From: Thysanoteuthis rhombus
Lineage: Eukaryota; Mollusca; Cephalopoda; Oegopsida; Thysanoteuthidae
Direction of reading: 5' to 3'
Assembly (NCBI GenBank): GCA_963457665.1
Contig: OY735205.1
Span: 27,562,691 to 27,626,690, forward strand
DNA: 64,000 nucleotides
Shown: positions 48,184-60,003 of the stretch, piece after piece
How the letters are laid out: every line of letters starts with the position of its first letter
Numbering within the stretch: position 1 is the first letter of the stretch
Position numbers and translations under genes: made by a program
The notes under the pieces: model-generated
The model's input: the letters and a program-made list of their open reading frames with translations, nothing else
What the model was told of the DNA's origin: nothing
The model's database searches: none

Positions 48184-48887
48184 ACAACAACCTACAATTT
48201 ATTTCCAGTTCTACTCTAAAACAACTCAACTCCATGAGTAAAATATTGTATGTATCGAGCTCTCTATAAAATAAATCCAATACATTTCAAAAGTGGCTTT
48301 ATATTATCGAAATATTATTATATCATGTTATATTGCCAGCCTGATTTGCACCACATATACTGTGTATAAATATATATGTATGTATGTATGTGTGTGTATG
48401 AATTCAAGCCGAGTGAGTTGAAAAAAAATGGTCGGTTGTTTTTTTTGACAAATACTTATCACAGAATCTCTAGAATTCAACAATTACTTAAAGAAGGGAA
48501 GCAAAAATGAGAGAAAGGTGAGATGAGAGAAAGGAAAATATAAAAAAAATCAATGTGTTCAAAACAATTATTCTCACGACACATAATTTCTATGTAGATG
48601 GGATCAAAGAGAAGTACAGAAGTGAGCAGAAAAATTCTTACAATTCAAGCTGAAAGATGTTCGAACAAAAGAACCATCATGAAAAATTATGAAAATTTCA
48701 TGATCTTTTAAAGAGCTGCGGTTGGATAAAAATAAACTTCTCTAACTCTCAATATATAATAAGCCTAGTTCTGTAGAATGCCAGATAGGGATTTAAAAAT
48801 TCACTAACAGGGAGGGCCTACCTTAAAAAATCAATTTTAAAATCCTTGTTTTTAGATATTTACTCAGCTTAGCACAGCATACATGGT

Positions 48888-48955
48888 GGTGAAATAGAGA
48901 AGAAAGATTATGTTGCACCAATTCTCTAAGTGGGGAGAGCCTGCTTTAGCATTCA
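48888..48955 (+). repeat. Single unit related to the 38.5-kb minisatellite flank
   Basis: GAAGAAAGATTATGTTGCAC, then CAATTCTCTAAGTGGGGAGA, matches the stretch from 38745 (GGAAGATTGTGTTGCACC, then CCTGAGTGGTGGGGGG). It suggests that the 45-bp minisatellite grew inside a dispersed repeat. Confidence 0.45.
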
Positions 48956-48965
48956 AAATCCTTAC

Positions 48966-50339
48966 TTTTTACTGGAACCACTGATCTCAGTAATGAAATA
49001 CACAATTATCTAACCCACCAAGTAGGCTCTTACTCAACATGACAGTTTGGTGCAAGACCTCAACTTTGGAGCACCCTGAGAGGATCACTTCCACTATACT
49101 AGCAAAATGTCTAAGACTAGCTTGCAAACTGTTATATTATTATTATAGGCACCAATCCTTCCATTTATATCTCTATTATGAAAACAAACGTTACTTTTGT
49201 CTTTATTGGATAATAAATATCTTTTTTTTCTCTTATCTTTGGGTTATTTTTTTCTGCAAAACGCCAACCTTTTTTCTGAAGGCATTTTCTGCAAGCCAAT
49301 ATCTTCCTCTCCAGAATAGTGTCTGCTGTGGGATCTGTTTCTTATTGTTGTGTTTGCCATAGTCTGTGAATGATGATAATGATTGTTGTCTCTGGTGCTT
49401 GCATGAGTTTTATTCTCTGAATTCAGCATGCCCACCTCTTCGACCCAACAATCTATATTTTAATGACCATCCCGTCAGTCCGTCACACCTACTGATTCAG
49501 ACAACTACCGCAAAGGGGAAACAACTCTACATTTTTTTCTTTTCTCTGAATCCTTAATGTTAGCTATCTACTCCTAGATTGCGAAATTTGTTTCTAAAAA
49601 GGTTACTTTGCTAAAAAAAAAAAAAAAGATCGTTGGAAAATTTCATTTTGTTGCAATCTCCACCCCTCTTATAATTCTATTGTATCTCTATAAATGTCCG
49701 ACTGAACAATCGATTCCATTGCTATGTAATGAGAGAAAATATCGGATTTCCTACCATTCAGGACTACGGATCAAACTAACTTTATCTAACTTAATGGTAA
49801 TAAACTTCAAGATCAACCAGTGTATATATGAGCTTTTACGTTGTTTTGGGTTCAATGCAAAATGAATACAAGAATTTTTCTTGACAGTTCCTTGCTTTAA
49901 TTTTTTCAATTACTTTGTAAACATACTGATTAAGAAGACAGTGTTGGGTATATTGTTAGCAAAGCAAAGGGTATTTTGTAGCAATATTTAATTCTTGAAG
50001 CTGCAAATAGATCATATAATGAAAAAAATTCATTGCTGTTATTTCATTAATAAATATTTCAGAAAACTTTCCACTCTTGAATGTAAAATTTGTGAAATTA
50101 ATTGAAAGGAAATATTTGTCTTTTGCTTAGAACAAACAATGAACTCATCTTTTACTTAATTAGATGATAATTAATGTAATAAAACCAATTAAAACTTGAT
50201 TGATTTTTGTCACATATCAAATCCATTATTGATCTTCACCGAGAGATGCTAATAAGGTTGTAAATACAATTATTTGATCAATTTAATTTTGTACACAGAA
50301 AATATTCAAAATAAATCTTATGAAATGTGTTATGATAAA
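48966..50339. other. Unassigned DNA
   Basis: No element recognised. A 107-codon frame at 49039-49362 lacks splice or motif support. Confidence 0.4.
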
Positions 50340-50715
50340 GCTCTCTGAGTGTATACCTCAGCCAACACCATTGTCACTAAAAACCAAATGAAAATCAGTT
50401 TTTATATTTCCATGATACTTGGGAGGTAACTGTAAAGGATTCTTTTTTCCGCCCTGGAATTTATTCAATTCATCCTCACTTCATGGCCTATCTTTCCACA
50501 AAATGTCAATGGAAATCCTTCCGAAATTTTGGAGATATTACGTAGATAGAATGAGTGAATACATTGATGTAAGGAAAAAATATCTCTCAACCCACAAAAA
50601 ATTCCTGGATCAAATTTAACCATGTGCTGTCATTACAGAATATTTCATTGAAATTCATTGACAGGGTGTCTGTAAAAAATATTCCTTATCCATCCTTCCT
50701 CAGCCTTTGATCCAG
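50340..50715 (-). repeat. Repeat family B, minus-strand copy
   Basis: On the plus strand: TACCTCAGCCAACACCATTG, then TCACTAAAAACCAAATGAAA, then CTTCCGAAATTTTGGAGATA, then TTTCATTGAAATTCATTGAC. These are reverse complements of the family B 3' end and core seen at 45.5 kb. It is rearranged, with at least two core blocks. Confidence 0.55.
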
Positions 50716-52623
50716 GGATTTTTGTGCCCTGGGCAAGCTGAATTTTGGTACTCCTTGAAGTATTATCTATCTATTTATCTATCAACTTGCAATCTTGCTT
50801 TATCCTACTAAATATCCAATCCAGCTATTGTGAGCACTCAATCACACCAATCTTCCAAAGCCAGACTGAACTTGTCAACAATCATGGAAATTACTTTTAC
50901 CAATTGTTTCTCTTAGTTTTCACCTCAACAGAAAGCACTTAACTGCCAGATATTCCTAAAAAATCTGACTTCATATCAGGTAATTTTCTTACTTTGGCTA
51001 TTTCTATTTTGTTCAATTTATTCATTTTCCCATTCTTTCTACTCATATTTGGAAAGTCCAGCTATCTCAGACACATGACAGGAGCCCTGCAACACTTGGC
51101 ACCCTGGGCGACTACTCATGTTACTGGGTTCGAAAGACAAAGCCCTGCTGAAATAGCATTCATTCAAAAATCCAACACTCGCATATAAATCATGCACTTT
51201 CTTTCTTGCTACATTTCAATTTTTTTTTCCTTCTCACCGTTTTGCCAATTTCAGAATTCTCACCGATTCAATCTTAGAATTTCAACTTCAAACTTTTGCA
51301 CAAAAAGCACTTTTTTTATATTCGTTATTTCAGCTAAATATTTCAGAAAAGGCCTTTCAGTTTTAGATTTTTTCAATGAAAAGGTATTTCTTCTTCATTA
51401 TTTGTATTCCACTCGTTGCACCTTGTTCCTTCATCGAGCCAATCACCACATCCATCCCCCTTTTTGTGCGCTTACTCCTCAGGCTGCTATTCATTACTAT
51501 TGAACTGCAGAACCAGTTCTTGATGCTATTAAGCAGTATGTCGCTGAAGGTTCTGCTATCTATTCAGGTTGTTGGCACGGTTACTCCACTGAGGAATTGG
51601 ATGCAACAGGTTTTCATCACTTCACAGTAAACCGTCAATACAATTTCATCAACCCTAGAACAAGAATTAATACACAAAAAGCAAAACAGTAGTGGAGATC
51701 AGCAAGATGGGGGAATGCGTTACAATGAGAGGCATAGAGATAACAAAGAAACAGCAAAGAAGAAAAAAAGCCAAAATGGCTGTAAATATAAGTTCAAAAA
51801 GGTAAACAAAAAAAAAAAGAAAAAAAAGATCAGACAAAATCTCCAATCTGCTGTTTAACTTCATCTTGTTTCTGTCAATTTTCTCAATAACTTTTTTGTC
51901 AGTGGAGCTGTTTCAAAGCTAAAATATGTGCACTTGCTTTTTGACCTCACAAAACCTGCACTTTTGTTGCCATGGTCACCATTGCATACCTTGTCTCTTG
52001 AGACTAATTTCTGAAACTTTGCTCATTAGTACTGTACTTCGACAAATGATTTCCACCATAGCCACAATCATACTGGAATTAGCTACAATGATTTTTATAT
52101 ATTCATCTCTTTTTTTTTTATTCATACAAATATATCAAATGTACCCCGCTAAAAAAATGGGATTTTCAATGGTGCATTCAGTTTCTAGTATTCAAAGAAG
52201 AGCACCAGGAACTTTCACATACTCATAATAATACTCCTATCTTTGTTTTGCTAATTTCATATTAAAAAAAAAACATTTAAAAAAAAATTATATTTGATTT
52301 TATTTTTTTTTGCTTGTTAATAAGAGCATAATTACTTGAAATCATTTATGTTTATTATAAAGGAAGAAAAAAAAACTCATAAATTTTTTGTTTGGAAATA
52401 TATCTTTACCATTTCTTTTGCAGTTTGTTATGAAATATTTTTCATCTAATTTGATCAAGTACTCAGATTTTTTTCCCGCCATTTAATTCCTTCAGGTAAC
52501 AATTAATCAGCAGTCAATTGATTTCTGTTACTTCATTGCATCAGGTTTTTCATTAGTGAGATTTCAGGAAAGTCATTATGCAGACAGTATTTTATTAATT
52601 TATGTATTTTCTTTATTAACAAA
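50716..52623. other. Unassigned DNA
   Basis: Contains acceptor-like sites (51254) and open frames up to 103 codons, but no combination strong enough to call. Confidence 0.4.
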
Positions 52624-52805
52624 CTAGTATAGTGCCCATCAAAAATGACTGATTTATTTGTGTATGAATTGGCACTTTTGTCTAGGATTAGAACAACCGT
52701 GTGATGTGCCTAACATCAGACTGTCATTCCCCAGCTCTCTGCTGACGATCTGAGTGTAGTATCTGTGCAATCATCAAAAAAGAGTTACACTCACAAAATC
52801 ATGTA
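52624..52805 (+). repeat. Repeat family C, copy 3
   Basis: GCCCATCAAAAATGACTG, ATTGGCACTTTTGTCTAGGA and TTAGAACAACCGTGTG match 33986. A second block GAGTGTAGTATCTGTGC matches the downstream half at 22150. Confidence 0.6.
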
Positions 52806-53702
52806 TATAGATACATATCTCATTTTACGTACGTGGATCATTGACTCTTTTTAGAACCTCATCCCTTTTTTCAAAATCTTTTTTTTTAAACATCTTTTTA
52901 TGAAATATCCTTATTTTTGGAAGAAAACAATAGTGTCTTATAGTTGAGTGAGTGGGTTTGTACAACTGTTAAAACTGGCGAACCACTTCAGAAAGCAGAA
53001 TGCTGTAATTCACTCAAGCTAGGATCTACAAAAACGGATTTATCCTCCTTCCCATTTAGGTAGAATCTGGGGCATGGCTTTATTATTTTTTTTTTTTAGG
53101 GAACCCAATGTTTATGTGGGGATGTGGATAAAAATTGTCTAGCTTCCTCTGCCTTGCCTTTAGATATACCACAAGCCTTTGGGAATAGTCCTGACTCCCA
53201 CCCTCTTGATGCAATGGGAAGGTGATGCCTTAGGGAACAGATACTCTGGAACTAGCCGTTAAAGTGAAGATTGTGGGCCATGAATGACCAAGGATTGAGA
53301 TTAAAGCCAATTTCTCAAAACAGACTCCCGATATAACCACTTATAGCCATACTTATATGATGGCCTGTACCATTGATTGTAAAATGTGTTGTTTGCTCCG
53401 AATTCCATTTCCTGGCAATGGGTGGATTTACTTATGATTATATACAATACTAATGATATTCAGTATGGGGATATTTTATTCCCAAAGATACTATCTTTCA
53501 TTTTACGCTCGGTATTGCTAAAGTATTATTCCTTTATTTCAATATAAACTGAATTTGTTCTATAGTTGAGTGATTTTGTATAATCATAATTCTTTCTTGA
53601 TACACTTTAGAAATAGAAATGCTATAATGATAATAAGTCCAAGATATAGACATCAAATGAAACAAATATGAATTGAATGATAACATGTAATGCATCAATA
53701 TA

Positions 53703-53714
53703 ATGATAATAATA

Positions 53715-53747
<33 letters not shown>
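53703..53747. repeat. (TAA)n microsatellite
   Basis: About 13 ATA/TAA units starting from GATAATAATAAATAATAATA. Confidence 0.95.
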
Positions 53748-53972
53748 GATACATTTTGATATAAATGAAACAGGATTGGAGGAATAGATTCTAGTATATT
53801 TAAGCTTTTTTAATTTTGCACGTATGAAAAGCTGATTTATGTTCAATGAGCCATCAAATACCATTGTAAGATTGGCATCGGTTTAGATAAATCTTAGAAT
53901 TATGGCAATAAAACCTGAAGAACTGCAATGGCATTTTGTTTCTTTCACTATTTACTTCCATGGCTGAGAGAC

Positions 53973-54662
53973 TTCATTATCATAAATAGCCTTTTAGCAT
54001 CTGTCGTTGGACATAGACTTTCCCCAAGATTTGCCAGACCTCTTTAACCTGAATGTCATGGAGTCAATACTTACTGAATTTGTCTAGTTCATCATGCCAT
54101 TTTGTATTTTGCGACTCAAAGTTTTGGATATGATCTCTGGGGATCCATGTTGTGAATCATGATGTATATCGATTGTCTGCCATTCTTGCAACATGACCAG
54201 CCCATTGCCATTTGAGTTTTTTAATGGATTCTGATATTCCTAATTCCTGTTTCTTTTATAATATACAGCGCTATTAAGTGATCTCTCCATGTGAGGTTGA
54301 GCATGATTCTTTCACATGCACGTTGCATGGTTCTCAGTTTGAGGGTCAGTCGCTTGGTTAGGTTCCATGTTTCAGCTCCATAGGTTATAAACAGAAGGAT
54401 GCATTTGTTGTATAGGACTAATGGGACTTTCTTGTTCTTGAAAGTTGAAAGTTTGCTCTGCCAAAGGCTTGCCGTCTTAGAGTGATTCATCTCTTGATTT
54501 CTTCTTCTTTTGAGGATTCCATGGAGACTTGTTGTCCTAGGTAGATGTAATGGTCTACTTTTCTCAGGTTTATGTTTTTGATTTGGATTTTTATGCCTTT
54601 GTCCTCAACTTGTTTGTGATTCGTGACTTTTGTTTTACTGAAGTTCATGTGTATCCCAACTT
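53973..54662 (-). mobile_element. RTE-type LINE, longest remnant (reverse transcriptase C-terminal half)
   Basis: On the minus strand from about 54660: MNFSKTKV (the conserved N.SKT.V block after the catalytic palm), HYIYLGQQVS (YLG block, about 54530-54556), then LYNKCILLFITYGAETWNLT (about 54380), LKLRTMQRACERIMLNLTWR, and decayed WQWAG and LGKVY tail blocks down to an AATGATAAT tail. The block order and motifs are those of the RTE clade. About a third of the reverse transcriptase is represented, with frame breaks near 54480 and below 54230. The endonuclease and the FADD active site are absent, so it is dead. Confidence 0.9.
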
Positions 54663-55182
54663 TCTTATAAAAAGCAACAGACGGAATGAAATAATGATAA
54701 AATACCTAGTCTTAGAACCCGCCAAACAATTTGTGAGTATTACTACTAAAACTAGTCAGAGTAAATAACTAATATGGCTAGGAAAAATTGGAGCTAGATA
54801 GAGGCAGAATGGTTGCAAGTTGAGAACTCTATGATAATGTTAAATCTATCATGGCTGAAGTGACTAAAGCATTGTCCATGTAAGACAGACAACTGAAGTA
54901 TGAGATGTAGGATCAAGTCTTGTCAGAAGCTATTTCTTTGATCAGATTTAATGCTGCTCACTTCAATTACCAGAGACTAAATTGACTAATTATATTGAGA
55001 TAGAAAGCAACAAAAATTGAACAAACCAATAAAAAAATTACTAAAATACTCCGTGGGTCATTCATCTCTGACATATTTCAACTACAGGATTATTTTGAAT
55101 GATTCGTTTTTGATGAAGTACACTCAAGATATTACTCTTTAAATTAATGTAACTAAGTATAACCTGAAAAAAAAAGCACTTT

Positions 55183-55290
55183 AAACTATAGTTATACCTT
55201 GAATAGTGTGGTTTTGAACAGTACAGAAAACTTTAGAACAAATCAACCGCACTAATCAAGGTGTACCTGTACTTCAATTTTGTTTGACTA
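55183..55290 (+). repeat. Repeat family I, copy 1
   Basis: TACCTTGAATAGTG, GTTTTGAACAGTACAGAAAA and CAACCGCACTAATCAAGGTG recur, in the same order, at 61409-61600. Confidence 0.5.
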
Positions 55291-56029
55291 ATTTGGGCAA
55301 AATTTGCTCACACTGGAAGGGTTGATATCAAATATACATGATGTAAAGTCTTATTGAACTTTGTTAGCTTAATCTTTGCTTATAAGGTTTTTATATGATC
55401 ACCAGAATTTTCAATAACTTCTTCTCCGCATGGAATACATCTTCCTCAATTGGACATGTGAGAAAAATTTAGTAGGGGAAAATGTAAGGTAAAAAAGACT
55501 CTTTATATCCATGTATTATACACATCAAAATTTTAAGTAATTGAAAAGTGTCAGAGATAAATGGTTCACTTGGTACATCATCTCAAAATGTAAAAAAACT
55601 ATTCAAAGGTACAACGATTGAAATTACTTTTGTGTATTTTTCCATTGTTGTACGCAATGTAAGTGACTTTTCCAGAATGGTTATTGCTGTACAGGTGGAT
55701 AGCAAGAAAGAAGATTAGTAGAATAGTAATATATTTTGGAATACTGAATTACCTCACACGTTTTCCATTATTACTAACTTCATTCAAATGGTGTCTTTCT
55801 TCCCTTACAATTTTCTCCTTCATTTTTTGACTTTTTATCAATCTTCCCTGCATTTTGTTCCATATTTTTCTTATGCTATTTTCTTACTGTCAAAAAATTG
55901 GAGGAAAAAAAAGATTTGGTTAACACCTTTCTACCGTTTCTTTCGGTCTGAAGATATGTGCATGTATAGAAGCTCAAGACTGGGATTATCAACCATTGTG
56001 AAAGATCAATTCTTTGGGAGTACAATGTA

Positions 56030-56290
56030 CTATAGGAGGCATGGGTAGCCTAATGGTCAAGATGGACAATGGAATCAGGTGAGCAGTTAAAAAGAGTTCA
56101 AATTATGGCCAGGAGAGCCTACATACACTAAGCACTCATGCCCTTGGGAAGAGAATACATCAATTTATCCTCCCAGCTTTGAATGAATAGCCTTTTAGTC
56201 CTCTAAAGCAGCCCATGTTTGGTGTCGGGCTAGCACCCCGGCCCATAAAAAACCCACAATTGCTACAGAGACAATGAGCATGTCTCCATG
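56030..56290 (+). mobile_element. tRNA-derived SINE I copy, plus strand
   Basis: GGTAGCCTAATGGTCAAGAT is a good A box, and AGAGTTCAAATTATGG a recognisable B box. The body block CATGCCCTTGGGAAGAG, followed by ATCCTCCCAGCTTTGAAT, matches the minus-strand copies at 4.5 and 44.7 kb. A GC-rich stretch (GTCGGGCTAGCACCCCGGCC) follows. It is the only SINE I copy on the plus strand. Confidence 0.62.
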
Positions 56291-56489
56291 AATCATTTGA
56301 GAAATGGAGACAGAATCATTGCTTATGTGTTATGCGACACGGGAAACAACAGGCAATAAAATGGTTATAACAGTTGTTAAAAATGAATGAATTGAATTCC
56401 AAAGAGCAAGACAAAATGGTCATAAAAATGCTTTCAGCTTTTTGATTATCAAAGTTTTAGAAATCTTTCCTTTTTCTCCCATATATCTC

Positions 56490-57075
56490 ATTGGAGTGTT
56501 TAAGACGGTGTTGATATTTTGAACTATGTTTGAACATGTCATTCACAGCCAGAGTTTTTATTACGTGACAAAATCTGTTTTAAAAATTCATAAGTTTTAT
56601 TGGTTTCTCTTTAAAGTTTGAATAAACTCTGTTATAAGAAGGTTTCACCCGCTCTCCAAAAGTAGAATGTTCATCTGAAAACCTTTTATAAGCTGGAATG
56701 GCGTAAAGTGAAGAAGCAATTATCATTAACTTATTTGGGAAAATTTTTTTATCTTTCCAGGACACCTCAAATAATCATAAGGTTTTTTGACTGAGTTGCC
56801 AGAAGTTTAGGTAGTCATGGGTATGGGAGATTGGAGTGTAAGAAAGAGAGAAGAAGAGGGTTATGGTTGCTCAACACAAAGCAAACTGCCTTTTTTTTCT
56901 CCTTTTGAAAACAGGAGATACCTGTATTTTATTGGAGTGTTCAAGACAGTGTTGATATTTTGGACGATGTTTGAACACATTGTACACAGCCAAAGTTTTA
57001 ATTAGGTGATGAAAATTCTGTTCTGAAAATTCATAATTTATTGGTTTCACTTCAACTTTCAGATAAATTCGGCAA
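56490..57075 (+). repeat. Direct duplication, units about 145 bp, 441 bp apart
   Basis: Units 56490-56632 and 56931-57075 share ATTGGAGTGTTYAAGACRGT, GTTGATATTTTG, ATGTTTGAACA, CACAGCCARAGTTTT and AAAATTCATAA. The first unit adjoins a minus-strand family H copy at 56641-56715, the second does not. Confidence 0.68.
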
Positions 57076-57469
57076 TATGATTAAAATTCAGCTCAAAGAT
57101 AATATGAAGTATTTAAAAAAAACTTTTTTTTTTCCAACAATAACCAATAAATGCTGAGGTAATCCATCTGTACACAAAAAATCATATCATCATCTTTCAA
57201 TTACAACGTAAGGCTGAAAATTATCCCAGGCAAAATGTTATGACTAAAACAGCAAATGATTATGTTTATATAGACTAAGTTTACCATAGTTTATAAAAGC
57301 AGGGTATAGATCAGGGCTGGCCTGGCCTTAGGGTCTCTGATGATCAGGCAAGCTGAATTTAGGCACCCTTTAAAAAAAAAAAGAACTGACACAACATCAA
57401 GATATTTTCTGATTATTTCTACCAACAACGTTGGACAGGTATATATAGTCACTGTCATCTTTCCACCTG

Positions 57470-57600
57470 TCTGTCTTGGTACAAGATATCTCCAAAAGTA
57501 CTCAATTAAATTATGTGGTAGGGTGGACAATTGGCCATAGAACAAGTGATTAAATTTGGGGGTAGGTCAATGCATAATTACACCCTTGACAACACGTTTT
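57470..57600 (+). repeat. Repeat family B, partial copy
   Basis: ATCTCCAAAAGTACTCAATT, a GTGGACAATTGGCC block and AATTTGGGGGTAGGTC, then TACACCCTTGAC. Confidence 0.55.
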
Positions 57601-57654
57601 TGAGCATGGGATTTTAACCTCTCTGCTGTGGTTTTTGTTGCAAGTATATGTTTA

Positions 57655-57925
57655 ACGGGATGGGGTTGCTAGCCTCACGCCTTACTCTACTCCATTACCT
57701 GGGCTTGGGACCAGCTTTTTGTAACTAACAAGTTTTTGGTTTTTCTGTTTGATTAACCGTCTCTTAAATGGATTGCCTTGAAGGGCTAAAGGACTAGTGC
57801 CCTGCTACTTACCTATGTCTGAAGGGAGAAGTGGATTGATTCCTTCACCAATTTGGGAAAGTGCAAAGCTTGAACTTGAACTCTGTCTGCCGATTCCATT
57901 TTCTGATCTCCCCAGTGAGGCAGGC
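57655..57925 (-). mobile_element. Possible SINE, diverged
   Basis: The minus strand carries AATGGAATCGGCAGACAGAG, then TTCAAGTTCAAGC (B-box-like), and a tail GAATCAATCCACTTCTCCCT similar to the end of the 28.7-kb copy. The A box is not clear. Confidence 0.35.
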
Positions 57926-58014
57926 TTTAGAGAATTCCTCCATGTACTCCATGATTGATTTCAGGTGCATTCTGTTTGCTGTAAAAAAAAGTTGCATGTA
58001 CATTCACCATGCAA

Positions 58015-58895
58015 TAATAGGAAATCATTTCAAGAAGATTTTCAATATAATATAACACAATTTATAATCATTCTATCAGATCATGTATCCATTTCTTAAT
58101 TGCATAATCCTCAGCATTGGAAGAAACAAATAGAGCAGATATAGACCATGAATGAGCAAAATGAGAACTTGGAGTGAAAACAGTTTTTTGGGCCTTTGCA
58201 TTACTGGTGGCTGTTTAGCTCAATAGCAAGGCTACATTGAAGCAGCTGCCCTATCAGTCATAGATTCAATTCCTTTTTCTAATCATCTATTAATATTAGC
58301 TAGGCCAAATGGTTCATTCATCATGTGATTATGGTTGTTGATCTAAAAAAAATGTTCCAATATGAAATAGTGCAATTTATAATCATATATATATATAAAG
58401 AAATGGATATATTTGGTTAGACAGAATGAATGATAAATTGCATAATATTATAGAGAAACTTATTTGAAATAATCTCTCATCATTACATGGTTAATATATC
58501 ACTCAGTTAAGACAATGTAATAGAATAAACAAAGAAAATGGGGCTTCTGCAAGAATTGAACCTGCCACCAATACGGTAGCTGCTTAAACATAGTGATGCT
58601 CTTACCATTGAGCTAAACAGCTGCCAGTAATGCAAAAGTCCAAATAACTGCTTTCAACTCTCATTCTCATCTCATTTATGCTCAGTCTATTCATCTCTTT
58701 TAACATGACAGTTATGCTTTGAGAAATGGACATATTTGCTCCGACAGAATGAATAATGAATAGCGTTACATCCAGCATCAGCCCCATTTTCTTTAATTGG
58801 TTATTCTATTTACATTGACTAAATTGGATGATATATTAACAATGTACCCGGGAGATCATTCCAAATAAGTTTCTGTATGACACAATTTATAATTC
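58015..58895. mobile_element. SINE II: two tRNA-headed copies in inverted arrangement
   Basis: The plus copy has TTTGCATTACTGGTGGCTGT, then TTAGCTCAATAGC (A box), and AGATTCAATTCC (B box), at about 58197-58283. The minus copy mirrors it at about 58643-58560: ACTGGCAGCTGTTTAGCTCA, then ATGGTAAGAGCA and CAGGTTCAATTCTTGC, a better-kept head. Each is preceded by a shared 5' region (CAATTTATAATCATTC, a TCCATTTCTTAAT block and GAATGAGCAAAATGAGA-like text). The arms outside (AAACTTATTTGAAAT with its reverse AAATAAGTTTCTG) also invert. The whole is about 880 bp of palindrome-like DNA. Confidence 0.65.
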
Positions 58896-58897
58896 AT

Positions 58898-58922
58898 ATA
58901 TATATATATATATATATATATA
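58898..58922. repeat. (AT)n microsatellite
   Basis: A short AT run at the outer edge of the SINE II palindrome. Confidence 0.9.
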
Positions 58923-59010
58923 ATGTGTACTTTAGAGAGTGACACAGACTCAGGAGTGAGGTTTTTGGTGGTAAGGTTTATTAATCCTTATATGTCAATA
59001 GTCCATACAT

Positions 59011-59035
59011 GTTTCGGGATTCTTCCCATCATCAG
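59011..59035 (-). ncRNA. Hammerhead-like motif (uncertain)
   Basis: The minus strand from 59035 reads CTGATGA, T, then a 4-bp hairpin GGGA-AGAA-TCCC, then GAAAC, then ATGTATGG. CTGATGA and GAAA are the invariant core of a hammerhead ribozyme. CCA just before CTGATGA can pair with TGG after the predicted GTA cleavage site, as stem I of a type I hammerhead would. Against this, there is one extra nucleotide (T) between CTGATGA and the stem, and stem III is only one or two pairs. Type I hammerheads with tiny stem III are known from Penelope-like elements and retrozymes. I cannot say it is active. Confidence 0.3.
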
Positions 59036-59278
59036 TGGTGTGTGCTGTGTGAGTGTGTATTAAAATGTACCATGTGGAACCAGAGTCCACTGCAAGGGGC
59101 TATGTATGTATAAACACACATGCACACATATGAAGAAAACGTCCCATTGGGCATCCCAAACTTGTAGTCTTGTCAGCCAGAGCAACACTTTGTGAATAAC
59201 TAATATAAAGGGAGATAGTATATACAACAGTAATATTGTACTGTTGCTCATCGTTCCATTTCTTTTTTCTTTCCTCAG

Positions 59279-59331
59279 GTTTGTCTGAATTTAAAAAGGC
59301 TGCACAAAAATATCACAAATTGATTTTAGCA
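59279..59331 (+). CDS. Weak candidate exon after a strong acceptor
   Basis: TTCCATTTCTTTTTTCTTTCCTCAG is an excellent acceptor (ends 59278). The frame starting with two nucleotides (GT) reads LSEFKKAAQKYHKLILA up to a possible GCA|GTAAAT donor at 59331. It would also stay open to a TAA about 56 nt further on. The other frames stop early or mid-way. The peptide looks helical and charged, but is not recognised. The donor is mediocre. Confidence 0.25.
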
Positions 59332-59721
59332 GTAAATCAATGTTCATTTGAATTGTTAATGCAAAGATGCTTATCTTGGAGTTAACTTGGAGTAACATTA
59401 GAAAGATGGAATTTTTATCTTTTTCATATTTCTTTTTTTTCCAACAAGAATTAAATGAATTTTAAGCACATTATTATCTTTGGAAGTTTTAGAGGTTCTT
59501 AGGTATCAAAAGTTTTCCGCAGGATTTTTAAAAAAGAACTTCAATCATACGGTAAGCATTTGTAATTCAGTTCCTAATTCGGATTAACATGTTTAAATTC
59601 GATGCGTATTGTTTTGTCATACTTACTGATGACAAGAATATTGGGACGAATGCTTCTTTATTTCTCCGGATGAAAACCAACTGAAATAGAACTGGTTCCT
59701 GCTTTGTTAGTGTAATGAATT

Positions 59722-59945
59722 GAAAAAATTAGAAAAAGGGATGATCAATGAATAAATTACTTCTTGTATCTTTTGATGGACAGGGATCACAAGAAAAAAG
59801 TCTGAATTTCCATTAAAAAAAAACAAGTGTGAATCTTTCATAACAAATTAGGAACTAAATTTGATGTAAACATACATTGCAAATTGACCCCCCTCCTACA
59901 CTAAAGCTAAAAGTAGGGCCCCCTTTACAGCCAGATTAGAAATAG
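59722..59945 (+). repeat. Dispersed repeat family A copy
   Basis: AAAGGGATGATCAATGAATA, then TTTTGATGGACAGGGATCAC, then AAGAAAAAAGTCTGAATTT, then ACATTGCAAATTGACCCCCC. The order is as at 39352. Confidence 0.55.
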
Positions 59946-60003
59946 AATTTTCACTGATCAATATTAATTTTTTTTTTTTACTATTTCTACATTTCAGAGA
60001 TCT

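Noticed and set aside
53610..53870. Minus-strand 80-codon frame
   Set aside because: Contains a poly-isoleucine run from the (TAA)n microsatellite.
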